Shown piece after piece: positions 14,001 to 24,900 of a DNA stretch of 64,000 nt. Numbering within the stretch: the first letter of the stretch is position 1; every line of letters begins with the position of its first letter. Below the pieces are notes generated by a model that saw nothing but the letters and a program-made list of their open reading frames with translations, was not told the origin of the DNA and did no database searches. The DNA lies in NCBI GenBank assembly GCA_905250075.1, contig CAJNOP010000032.1, forward strand, positions 193,675 through 257,674, in the 5' to 3' direction. The DNA is from Rotaria sp. Silwood1 (Eukaryota > Rotifera > Eurotatoria > Philodinida > Philodinidae). Both the position numbers and the translations under genes were made by a program.

Positions 14001-16500
14001 ATCTGGTTACATAGAATCTTATTTATTTGTAACTCTATTATACAGCACAATGTCGCACCAATTATAAATTTAAAAAAAAAACTGAAAATTTTACGGCTCA
14101 ATAGTAAGAAGGACTGCATTTCGGCTGGGATCATATAAATCCCTAATGAATTCGTTCACTTTACATTTATCTTTAACTGGTTACAAGTAATATTCAATTA
14201 TCGACTTAATTATTCTATCATTAAATAGTAAATACGCGTATGAATGTATAGAATTAAAAGTGTAAGTTGATGCATTGATTCGCGGCGGTGGTGCAACGGT
14301 TCAGCTGAACTAAATGTCAGATGATCATCTATTTAGTAAACTATCTATAAGGATGCAAAATTGTATTGAAAGAAGAATGTCTTTAAAGGATATCAAATAT
14401 TTGTACAATATTTTATTTTGATATATATTCTATATTCTTTTTTTATTGTTCTTAGAGAAATCATCTTTTGAACTAGATAGTATTCAAGTTTCATTCAACT
14501 GCAAAATTGAATGCAAAGCTTCCGATATCGATTGACCGAAAAATTGATATTTTCTAAAAAAACCGATAATTGTTTGAATGGTTGCACGTGGGAGACTTTT
14601 CTTCCAAAGATAATTGTGCTTTACTGGAATAAGAGCTTCGTTCTTGTCGTTATAAATTAGAAAAATTACATTTCAATCAATTAGATGATCAAAATCATTA
14701 AGAACATATGAAATAGCTATTGCAAAATTCACTAATAAGAGAACTCTTATAACGGATATCAACATAATTTCAAAGACTAGTTTTGATTGATAACTTTATT
14801 CATAGCTGTTTTTGCTTTAAGAATCTTGAAGCTAGCAAAATACTAAAGTCGATAAAGAAGCTTGTCTTTATCGATTGAAAAGTCGCTAATTAATTTTTGG
14901 TTAATATTCGCATAACAATTTTCACATTTTATTATTCATCCATTAATATAATCAGTCTGAATTCATTGTTTTCCAGTATCAGTTGATGGTTCATTACTAG
15001 GTGAATCACTACTCTCTATGCTCATGTCGAAGCATTGGTTCGTTGTTAAAGTCATTCCTTTTAACTAATGTAATTCAAAACCTAGAATTATGTAATCTGG
15101 ATGATATTTATGAGTGGATGAGTGTTTTCTGTCGTGTTAGTTATTGCAAAGCATTGATGACCTAAACAAAAATCCTTTATTGGAATGCTGTACACTTATA
15201 CAAAAGATTGTTTTGGCTTTTTTTTTGTATTGATGTTGTTTATTGATGTATTTTTGCAGACAATTATTGTGCTGAATAAATCGAAGTATAAAGATCCAAA
15301 ATATCTTAGAAGATACAGAATTTCAATAGAAAAGAATAAGAAAAATATTATTAATAAGAATGAAATTGAAGATATGCAATTCTTCTATATTTAAAAAACT
15401 ATTGGGTAAATAGAAATTACGTAGAGTAGTGACAACAGTGACTGAAACGTTTTTGACGGGAAGAACTACATAAAAAAAGCTTGATATCTAATATTTTGTT
15501 GAACATTTGGCTTTACATACGTATCAACTATTGTTAATATCTTAGAAATAACATGTTCGTTCAAAACAAAACTTTCATATATAATAGAAGAAAGCGAAAT
15601 ACAGTTTTGAAGTTCTCAGATCTTAATGATACAAAAAAAAACGAATCAATATGTTTATTCTTTTACAATTTTCTTAACACTGTTCATTGTTGAATGGTTT
15701 GATATTATTAGTTTTTGAATTCGAACTTATCTTATTTTACTTCTCCAACGAATATTATTATATTTCGTGTCAATGACACTAGTGGTTAATTAATGTTTTT
15801 CTTACTCATTTCTTAGTTATTTTATTTTTGTTTTCACGTAAAATAATTATTTGACACGCATATTCGAACTAATCAACTGTAAATTTCTCTATAGAAAAAC
15901 ATCTTCAATTCTATATGAAGTTGTCGCTTTCAATGTATTCAACCATTATTTTTCTCTCTCATTAATTGAATAAATTATTCCTATGTTTAGTTGTATCACT
16001 TTTTATGTACGAGATGGAACACAACTTCAACTAGATCTAGAAAAAATCATTCAACTGATGTAGGAATTTGCAAACTGATTTCGGTCCCATTGAAACCGTA
16101 ATCGGGACCAAATTTCAATTTTTACGAGAACCAGAACTGTGAGCTTTGAGAGAATTTTCTAAGCCACACCACTAGAACCTAGAAAAATTTTGAGGGAGAC
16201 AAAAAAAATTAGTGTTGTTTTTCTTTAGCTTTGATACATGCATATAAAGGTATACTCATACTGCGAATTTCTCAAAACTATCAATATTCATTTTGCATGT
16301 ATTCAAAGAATCATACAGATCATTAGAAAAATCATTTTTTTCTAGAATCAAAATCAGAACCAGAAGCAATAAAAAGCTTAAACTGAGACTCAGACCAAAA
16401 TCAAAAGAGGTGGTTCGGCCGATCCCTATATTGATGAGCATTCTTTTCTTTTTTTTTTCATGTAATAGATGCTTGTTACATTAGAATAGAAAGAATAAGT
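8011..16500. other. Long region without a recognisable gene; probable promoter / 5' intron of the LRR gene in its proximal part
   Basis: No defensible coding region on either strand. The 8.2-12.5 kb part differs in texture from the rest: more C and G, CA runs (for example 8385-8402 and 10178-10192), TA runs (9600-9616) and many pyrimidine tracts. On the minus strand there are good 5' splice-site matches near 10733 (GAGAAG/GTAAGTAAGG), 12272 (GTAAGTATCC) and 9377 (GTAAGGATAAG), which could pair with the 3' splice site just before the LRR start codon. That would make much of this a 5' intron. From 13 to 16.5 kb I see only AT-rich sequence with homopolymers. Confidence 0.4.
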
Positions 16501-16559
16501 CGAGGATGTGGTAGAGGGTCAGGTCGAAGATAAGAATCATACCTCACACCCATACTTAT

Positions 16560-18020
16560 TCATTGGTGAGAGAGCCTTTTCGTTGATTTCGATGCATTTT
16601 TTATTATAGGCAAAAGTATCTGCATATTCACCTTGGCTCGGCTTCACCCATTCGACGTAGTGATAAACAGATGATTTTTTCAGATCAGTCGTTGTATGAT
16701 TAAGAAGGATATCATAAATCTTTTAGGTTTTCTTGAACTGTCTCAGTGTAATCATCAAATTGCCCAAACGATTCCATCCTTTCTGTTGATGATGAGTATC
16801 TTCGCGCAGGTGTTTAGTCAGTACATGGAGTTCTGGATGGTTGTCACTAACCAATTTAAAATCTACTTGCCCAAGGCGATTGTTTTCATCGATTTGTTTC
16901 ATTGGTTCGATCCGAAAAATAGAATATATGAAAAAAAGAATTTCTTCTTCTCTTTTGTAATATCTGGTATCACGGATACTAGTAAACGGCACTGATGCGA
17001 TAGATGGATCAATTTTTATGACGAATAAAATGTCAATAACATCCAACGGTTTCATAGTTCGACGAGCAAAAGTGAGAGATACTTCACAGTGCATACTGGT
17101 TGGTAAAAAGTTGTTAAATGATAAAAGTTCACCTTTGCTTGTAACCAATTGATTAAAGTCAGCCTTCGAAAGTCCTTGACCATTATAAACAGTAAATGAA
17201 TTCGAATTTGAATGTTCAGTAAACTGTTTTGTATGACACTGGGCAATTTGGTTGTGGAGATCACGGATGAAAAATTCTATATGTATGATGACATCGACCT
17301 TCATCAATCGTAATGATCGGTTGAGCATCGAATAAAGAAACAATGGATGGATATACAACTAAATCCGAAGATGATTGTGGTAGTCTTGTTAGAATTTGCT
17401 GATTTAGTGAAACTCTTTTGAATTGTCAGCGAAAATCTCATGACAGCTCGTAATAAATTCATTGATATGGTACTGTTCGAAAGAAACAGTAAATAAAATT
17501 TTTTCATTATCTGGGTATACATAAATCATGAATTCAATTGGTTGAGCTTTGGCTTGATGCTTTCACTACTAGTGGTGGTGAAGCTGATTGAAACTATGTT
17601 TTGACCATATTTCATGTGCGTCTTCTTGAAGTCCTTTACGGTTAGGAGCCATATCTGTAAAGATTTCTTTTATTTTTGGCTATACCTTAATACAATCTTC
17701 ATGCCAAGCTTTGTTGTCACTCCAAATATAAGTAGTACTTATCTGTATAATGTCATAGACAATGGGAAGAATTCTTTGCTCGAAGGCATCAGAAACGATC
17801 ATAAATATTTTGTCTTCTTGAATATCGGTCATGAAATCAATACATTCAAGATACATCAGTGAATCGATGTATCTTGTTTACCATTTCTTTTCAATCGTTT
17901 ATGGTATTGATACAATGATCGTTATTCATTTCATCAATATTAGCATCAAGTCACACGAGTAGAAAATTTTGAACCATACGAGCATAAGAAGACCATCGCG
18001 ATCTTATGTTAGTATGTTCA
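16560..18020 (-). pseudogene. Fossil ADP-ribosyltransferase + TPR gene (bdelloid-expanded family)
   Basis: All main parts of the bdelloid ADP-ribosyltransferase/TPR family can be followed on the minus strand. First comes an N-terminal domain (NFLLV.LDANIDE, then IFMIVSDAFEQRILPIVYD). A linker with HINEFITSCHE follows, then the ART fold (SFTVYNGQGL, LLSFNNFLPTS, DILFVIKIDPSI, REEEILFFIYSIFRI). Last is the start of the TPR part (LGNLMITLRQFKK and the beginning of one or two TPR units). Intact family members go on with many more TPR repeats, which are absent here. The copy is broken in several places and looks like an old remnant. The family is mono-ADP-ribosyltransferase-like; this copy is not expected to make an active enzyme. 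Confidence 0.8.
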
Positions 18021-18059
18021 GATGTCGTAGCAGCAGCACCATCACTAGTTGGTATTTTT

Positions 18060-19580
18060 CAACGTTTTATTTTTGTCCATAATGTGCTTCGTATTGCATC
18101 AATGAAAAATATTTTAAATGGAGAAGATTTGAATTTATATAATACTTTGAAATTTTATTTGGATGTTTTTATTTGTTTTTTATTATTGTTGTCGCTTGAG
18201 TTCTTTTTTCCTTTGCGCTTCACTGAAGTGTTTCACTTTTTTTAATCTGTTGTTATCTGTAGTGTCACAACACAAAATAAGATATTTTCTATCTAGATTG
18301 TGACCATGGCTGGGATTGTTTCGTAAGAATCCGAAAACGCTTGTAACTGAAAAATTCATAGCAGGATCCTAATCGAAGCTTAATGGAATTTATTCGCTTT
18401 TGGATAGTGATTAATCTTGTTTTAATCGTTTTTAAAATCCTCCTTTGAAATAACTTCAACTCTTGACTAGATCTTTGTATTAGGATTCAGAACAGATCTT
18501 GACAAAGTCTGAAAAATCTTGTCAGAATCCTCTCTTCTATTCTTGTCAAGATTCTGAGTATAATTGAGAGTAAATCCTAATAGGATCTTGCATTCTCAAT
18601 TTAGAAAAGTATCTGAGCAGAACCTTGAGCGAATCTTGACAAGCATTCTATTTAACCATGTGAAATCTTGCAAACATGAACTATTTCTAAAGATGAAAAA
18701 GACTAAACTGACAGAAATTTTTATTTTTGAGGCACTCTGTGTAAGCAAACAGAACATCCTCAGGAAGATTGGAAAAAAAACGATATCGGCTCTATTTTGA
18801 TACTTTCACTTTGCGTTTAGATGGGTCTTTTCTGACGTTCCGTTCTCAAGATCATAGAGACACACAATGACCACTTTTGGTGTGTACGTCAAGAAAGTAA
18901 ATGTAAGAAAAATGAAACTTGCGAAGAACTACATAAATATTATGCTTCACACCATAGTAAATATGATTGATCTTTAATGTGTTTTAATTTTCAACAAGAC
19001 GATTGATTAATATATTTTTAGAATTGATCTGTGCTGATAGACTATTTCTTAATAGTACTATATTCGTAAAGTTTTCATTTAAATGATGATTGAGTCTTTT
19101 CATCTTTGATTAGTTGTCCTCAGAATCAACATTATTATACACTATTTTTTGCTGTATATAACACATTTGCACTTAGAGTGCTTCATTCTGATGCATTGAT
19201 TCTCCTGAAAAAACATTTCTATTTACGTCGATCATGTTGATAATGAATGCTGCTCTATATTATTTGACTACTTCGTTCTTTTTTTTGAAAAAGTACGTGC
19301 ATGATTAAAGCAATATATGCATAGAATTTTATTTACTAGTCCTACCAGTTGAAAGAGTTGAGAACATGTTGTTTGTTTATTTTAGTCGTATTACTTGTTT
19401 CTATCGATGAAAACAGTAAGACGCAATATTTTTTTTGTCTATTACAAAAGATGTAGTAACAGCATGATTCTGATGAAAAAAAAGCAATTTTGCAATGAAA
19501 GCGATTGTACAGTGAGGTATAAATAGAGAAGAAAAGACAGTATATTTATAGAAATCAAATGAACTTTTCTAACGTATATA
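18060..19580. other. Intergenic region with degenerate short repeats
   Basis: No gene is recognised. The part around 18440-18680 carries several diverged copies of a motif like AGATCTTGTCAAGATTCTGA in both orientations (see the separate repeat entry). The rest is AT-rich upstream sequence of the cellulase gene. Confidence 0.45.
18440..18680. repeat. Degenerate short repeats around ATCTTGTCAAGATTCT
   Basis: Variants such as AGATCTTGACAAAGTCTGA, AATCTTGTCAGAATCC, TCTTGTCAAGATTCTGA, AGGATCTTGCATTCTCA and GAATCTTGACAAGCATTCT recur about every 30-60 bases. The core TCTTGACAAG is close to palindromic, so copies appear in both orientations. No protein is supported here. It may be an old minisatellite. 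Confidence 0.45.
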
Positions 19581-21298
19581 ATGTTGAAATTTATATTGAT
19601 TTTGCTTATTGAGTTGTTAAATATAGCAAAGATAAGTAAGAGATGTTTTATACACCATAGTCTATAATTTTCGTTTTTTTTGTCTTTATTAATTGTATAG
19701 TTCCATGTGTGCCTGAATATGGTCAATGTGATGGTTTTGACTACAGAGGTCCAACAGATTGTTGTCCGCCATCAGAATGCCAATTTAATAATCTGTGGTA
19801 CTCACAATGCTTGACAATCCAAACGGAATCGACAACATTATCATCATCATCATCATCAAGCACAAGTGATTCTGCTGAAGGCATAGAAAAGTTTTTTTTA
19901 TTTTTGAAGTATTAATTATTTTGTAATTTTTCATGTAAATAGTTTGTCAAAGTGTCTACAGTCAGTGTGATGGTGAAAACTGGCCGAGAGCTACATGTTG
20001 TATTGATTCGACATGTACCTTCGTCGATCCTTATTATTCACAATGTCTACCAACTTCATCTAGTTCCAGCAGTACGGATTCAACAAGTAGTTCATCATCT
20101 TCATCAGAATCATCCAGCACTAGTAGCATATTACCAAGCTCTACTAGTTCAGAGAATCGTAAGTATGTTAAGATTCGTTTATTTCATGGATGTCTACTTC
20201 ATGAAATACAAATTCCTAGAAAATCAGAGTTTATCTTCATATGCTCTCTTTTGAACAGCAGCTAGTTTCAATCTATTCGTTAGAATGATAGATCTCAGTA
20301 ATAAAAAATTGATTAGAATGTGTATAATTCATCAACAAAATAGATTATGACAGATGTATATGAGTAGACTCTTTTATGGTTTGTTCTTTTTTCTTAATTT
20401 TCTTTGTTTATTTGTCTTTATAAAAGGTTGTAGTGCTCTATGGAAACAATGTGGTGGCATTGGATGGACTGATTCAACATGTTGCGATCAGTCAACATGT
20501 ATTGTTGTTAATCCTTATTATTCTCAATGTTTACCATCAGGAGAATCATCTAGTTCATCGTCTTCCTCAAGTAGTACTTTCAGTGCAGCAACATCATCTA
20601 CAAATGATGGTCGTCAAGCAGGTGTTACTACTCTGTATTGGGATTGTTGTAAAGCAAGTTGTGCATGGTCAGGTAAAGCTTCTGTGACAAGTCCAGTTAG
20701 AACATGTGCACAAGATGGTATTACATCTGTTGCTCCTAATATTCAATCAGGCTGTACTGGTGGTACTGCTTATATGTGTAATGATCAACAACCATGGAGT
20801 GTTAGTTCAACTCTTTCATATGGTTTTGCTGCTGCTCATATTAGTGTAAGAAAACAAAAGGATTAAGTTCATTTATTGAAATTAAGAAAATTTGAATCTA
20901 ATATTGTTTTTTCTTAGGGCCAAAGTGAAACAGATTGGTGTTGCGCTTGTTATTCATTGATATTTACATCAGGACCTGTTATTGATAAAGAACTAATAGT
21001 TCAAGTAACAAATACAAGTGGTGATCTTGGTGATAATCATTTTGATCTTCAAATACCAGGCGGTGGAGTTGGTATATTTGATGGATGTTCAAGTGAATAT
21101 CCTGGTTCATATTCATGGGGTCAAAGATATGGTGGTGTTAGTTAAAGATCAGATTGTGCTAATTTACCGATTGCTATTCAACCAGGTTGTTATTGGAGAT
21201 TTGATTGGTTTATGAATGCTGATAATTCAACAATTAGTTTTAAACAAATATCTTGTCCATTTGTTCTTACTTCAATTACTCAATGTTCTAGAGTTTAA
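19581..21298 (+). CDS. Secreted cellulase: signal peptide, three CBM1 modules, GH45 endoglucanase; one premature stop
   Basis: Five exons: 19581..19635, 19701..about 19880, 19943..20158, 20427..20845 and 20918..21298. Exon 1 gives a signal peptide ([16 protein letters not shown]). Exons 2-4 each carry a CBM1-type cellulose-binding module (QCxG...CC...C...YSQCL; the first reads WYSQCL, the others YYSQCL) followed by a poly-Ser linker. The GH45 catalytic domain begins at [14 protein letters not shown], with the nucleophile-side Asp in YWDCC, and [13 protein letters not shown] holds the proposed acid Asp. An in-frame TAA at 21143-21145 falls after RYGGVS. The frame stays open beyond it for 50 residues that match the family C terminus ([15 protein letters not shown]). 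The truncated product would be about 365 residues. The exon 2 donor is uncertain: a GC donor after 19880 or a GT donor after 19865; both keep phase 1. It should hydrolyse beta-1,4-glucan outside the cell. Likely acquired by transfer, since CBM1 is essentially fungal. Confidence 0.88.
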
Positions 21299-21929
21299 AT
21301 CAATATGGTGAATATTATTTTCACAGACATCTGTAATTATTCATGTTTATATTATTAGAAATTTAGCATGAATAATAATTCTTATGAATAAAAATTAGTT
21401 AAATTCACTTAAACTGATTAACTTGGGTTAATAGAAAGATTTATCAGATAAGATTTGGCGATAATACCAATAACAGAAGTCAACAATATGTTTGTAGATA
21501 TTGCTAACAAGTATAATTTTTCTTCCCAATTGTGAGACTAATCGATGTCAATAATGTTCATGATTTCTCGTTCTCATATGTTGTTTCAAATTTATATCTT
21601 GTATCTTATACAATGACTATATAGTATGACATCTTAAATATTTTGAATAAAGAGTATTAACCAATGTATAAACACTTGATCGTATTTAAAGAGAATTTAG
21701 AAATGTTTGACCAATATAATAAACAGTCATAAATCATAAAAACAGTCTATGGCTAATATTGATGCACCACTCTATCTACTAATGTAATCAAACTAGTAAC
21801 ATAACATGAAATCCTTTAGGCTTGAATCAAGTCAGATTTTTTTCGTTTGATACACTACAAGAACAGTCGTGTTATTATATTATCTGTCTTTTTATCCGTA
21901 TCTATCTGCCTATTCATATATAGATGTTT

Positions 21930-21952
21930 CTCATGCATGCATGCATGCATGC
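21930..21952. repeat. GCAT tetranucleotide microsatellite
   Basis: About five tandem copies of GCAT, running into ATGTGTGT. It is a simple repeat with no visible gene link. Confidence 0.85.
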
Positions 21953-24900
21953 ATATGTGTGTTTCATTTAAATAATATGAAATCTAAAAGATTTCTTTTA
22001 AACAAAAGCAACCATTTTATTTATTATCGAAAAAAATAAACTAGTATTCCATATTGTAACTGTCTTGTTTTGGAAGAAGTTGATGCATTGAAGGATATTT
22101 TATTCATTTTAATTTATATAAACAGCATTTCTTCTTTTTAATAGCTTTTTGAGTTTCGAATAATTCTTTCGCTTTATCTTTGAGTGATTGCTTGAATGAA
22201 TACGTTCTATACTGATCTCAAATCTATATGATTCACTATGAATATATTTAGCAAGTTTTATCATTGAACTGTGTTTAATTAACATATCATTGTTGAAAGC
22301 GTACTCTCTTTAAATGATTAGTAATTGATTGTTGGTAACAATGTATGATGAAATATGAATGAGGCCACATGTAATTAGGATGAACTGGAAAGAATGAGGT
22401 TTGATATACCGAAATAAATGATTACTTTGATAAGAACATATGAATTGTGAGAATATGATATTTGACGAAAGTTTGACACGATCATAGAAGACATTATTCT
22501 CAATGGAGAAGTATTGGTTCTGATTCTGGCGCGACCGAGATTGAAATCATCTTGTCCATATCTAACCATCACAGATCGTGACAGACACAACTGTAAGGTC
22601 AAAATTCACTGTGATATTAGTATGATTGTTGTTCTTTACTTTAATATCATTCATCAATGAAATACATTCACAGTAGGTAGGAATTCGTAACACGAAACAT
22701 GTTTTGATTAATTCTATCTGTTACAATATCAGCAGCTTTATTGTGCTTCACATTTTAATCTTCCAGAGATTGTGTAAAGAGCTTTTTTTTTACATCTACT
22801 AAAAGAAACTACCTTATTCTAAATAAACTATTCAATTCTTATACTGTTTTATTAATGCATATTTTGAACAGTATGCACCTCTACTTTGTATAAAACATTA
22901 TATCCTTGAGACAAATTGTATTCTATAGATCTTAACCGTACTTTATAAGAAATAATGATAGAAAATTGGTGCATGGAATTAATATATTCACTTTAGATTA
23001 CCTTCCATTTTTACGTACTACACATTTATTCTGCCATTCAGTCTATGTGATAATATATATTTTTATGTTACATGAGCCTTAGAAATCCTTTCGTTCTTTT
23101 CTTGCAATAATGTAATGTAAGCTTGTCAAAGATGTAAATATTAGTTTTAATATACAGTTTCTTGCAAACCACTTTCTTCAACTCTATATAAATACTAAGA
23201 GGATTTACTTTTAATAAGATAAAATAATTGTTTTCAAATAAATATTCATTTTCTTTTGATTTGAACTCGTTCTAAACGAATATCAATCACTAATTTTGAA
23301 AATATTATGCATCGTAGTATTATTACCAATGAATTATTTCAATATTGATTGTTATGGATATAAATATTTCGATATATACAGTTTATGTCACGTTATTAGG
23401 TTATCGAAAAGTGATTTATGTTGAATATATTTGTTGAGTAATTCCATTTTAATAAGTTCAACAACAAGCTATAGTTGTATCTCGTGTGTTTTATAATAAA
23501 TTTAATGTTTCTTTATCATTGTAAATAAATATTATGAATAATACAGCTTTACAACAACTGAATAGTGGAATATTTGAAAAATGAACATGATTTCTCTGTT
23601 GTCTAAACGATCTATTTTAATGAGATTATTAGTAGTTGAAAAAGGATGAAAGCTTACGACTGGGAATATTAACAATTGATATAAAAATATTTGGACTAAT
23701 GTTTAAGCAAATAAATATTCTATTCGTTATGATAGAATCAGGATAAATATTAAACAAATACCCACAACAACAAGAAATGTTTTACTTATCATAACTATAT
23801 TTTATTTAAGTTAGAAACATATCAACTAGAAATTGGAAAAGATTATTGACATTGACAAAATTGAAGATTTGTCTTGCATAAAATCGAATCATATTTATGT
23901 CTATAAATTGTAATCAAATTGATTTACAGTTCTAGTTTAAGGTACGTATTGTAAATATCCTTTAATATTTAAATTTAGGAAAAAGACAATAACGGAAATA
24001 TATTTTAAATTGCAATAGAATGAACATAATAAATATCGTGTTCAATTATATATCATCGATTTTAAGTAAATTTTCTATAATAGAAGACTTACATGAAGCA
24101 GTCGCTTCGTATCAGTTTCACTTTCACATAAAAGAAATAATTAAAAATTACGAAATGTCTAATCAATAATAAAAGAAGACTTGAAGTTTTTTAATATGAA
24201 ATAGAAAATTTTATTGCTTATTTTTCATAATAAAGAAATATATTTTTTGTAAATGATCTAAGACTCGAACTTCGAGGGTGTTAATGCACATCTTAAGTCA
24301 AATAGTAGACAGAACATCATCAAATATTGACAAAAATTAATTTATTTTTTAAAATAAGATGCTTGACAATTCGAAATTTGAGCAAGAAATTTTTTTTTTT
24401 GACATATTCAGACGTCTTTCTTTTTACAATGGAAATTAGGTTTAAGAAAATTAAAAACTCTATAAACATTGAAACATGCCAGAAACATTCAGTCTCGATA
24501 ACATCAATATTTAATCAAAAATTTTTCTTTCGATTCTACTCGATATATAGTTAAGAAAACAATGTATGTGTGCTTCTGAAAAAATAGAAAATTAAAAAAT
24601 CATGCCGTTATATTCGCATTAGATGTGTATTATTGAAAAAGACAGGAAGAAAGAGAAGCAAAAATGCTTTGAAATATTTCTTTATTGACTCTTAATGATG
24701 TTCTTATTGTACAATCATAACACTTTTGTTTGCTAGAATAAAAAATAAACCATTGAACAGATTAGATGCTGTGATGAAAGAAATAATTATTATATCGATT
24801 ACGCAACGTTTTCATTCAATATTGCTTCGATGCACTAGAAGATTACTGAAGTATAATTTGCCGTATACATTTTTCTTCTGCTTTTATAAAATTGATCAAA

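Noticed and set aside
14281-14330. GC-richer GCGGCGGTGGTGCAACGGTTC, reminiscent of a tRNA start
   Set aside because: No matching acceptor stem, anticodon arm or T-loop could be folded around it.
16293-16484. Overlapping plus and minus frames around 16.25-16.48 kb
   Set aside because: They are driven by a GATTCTGGTTCTG-like simple pattern; no gene character.
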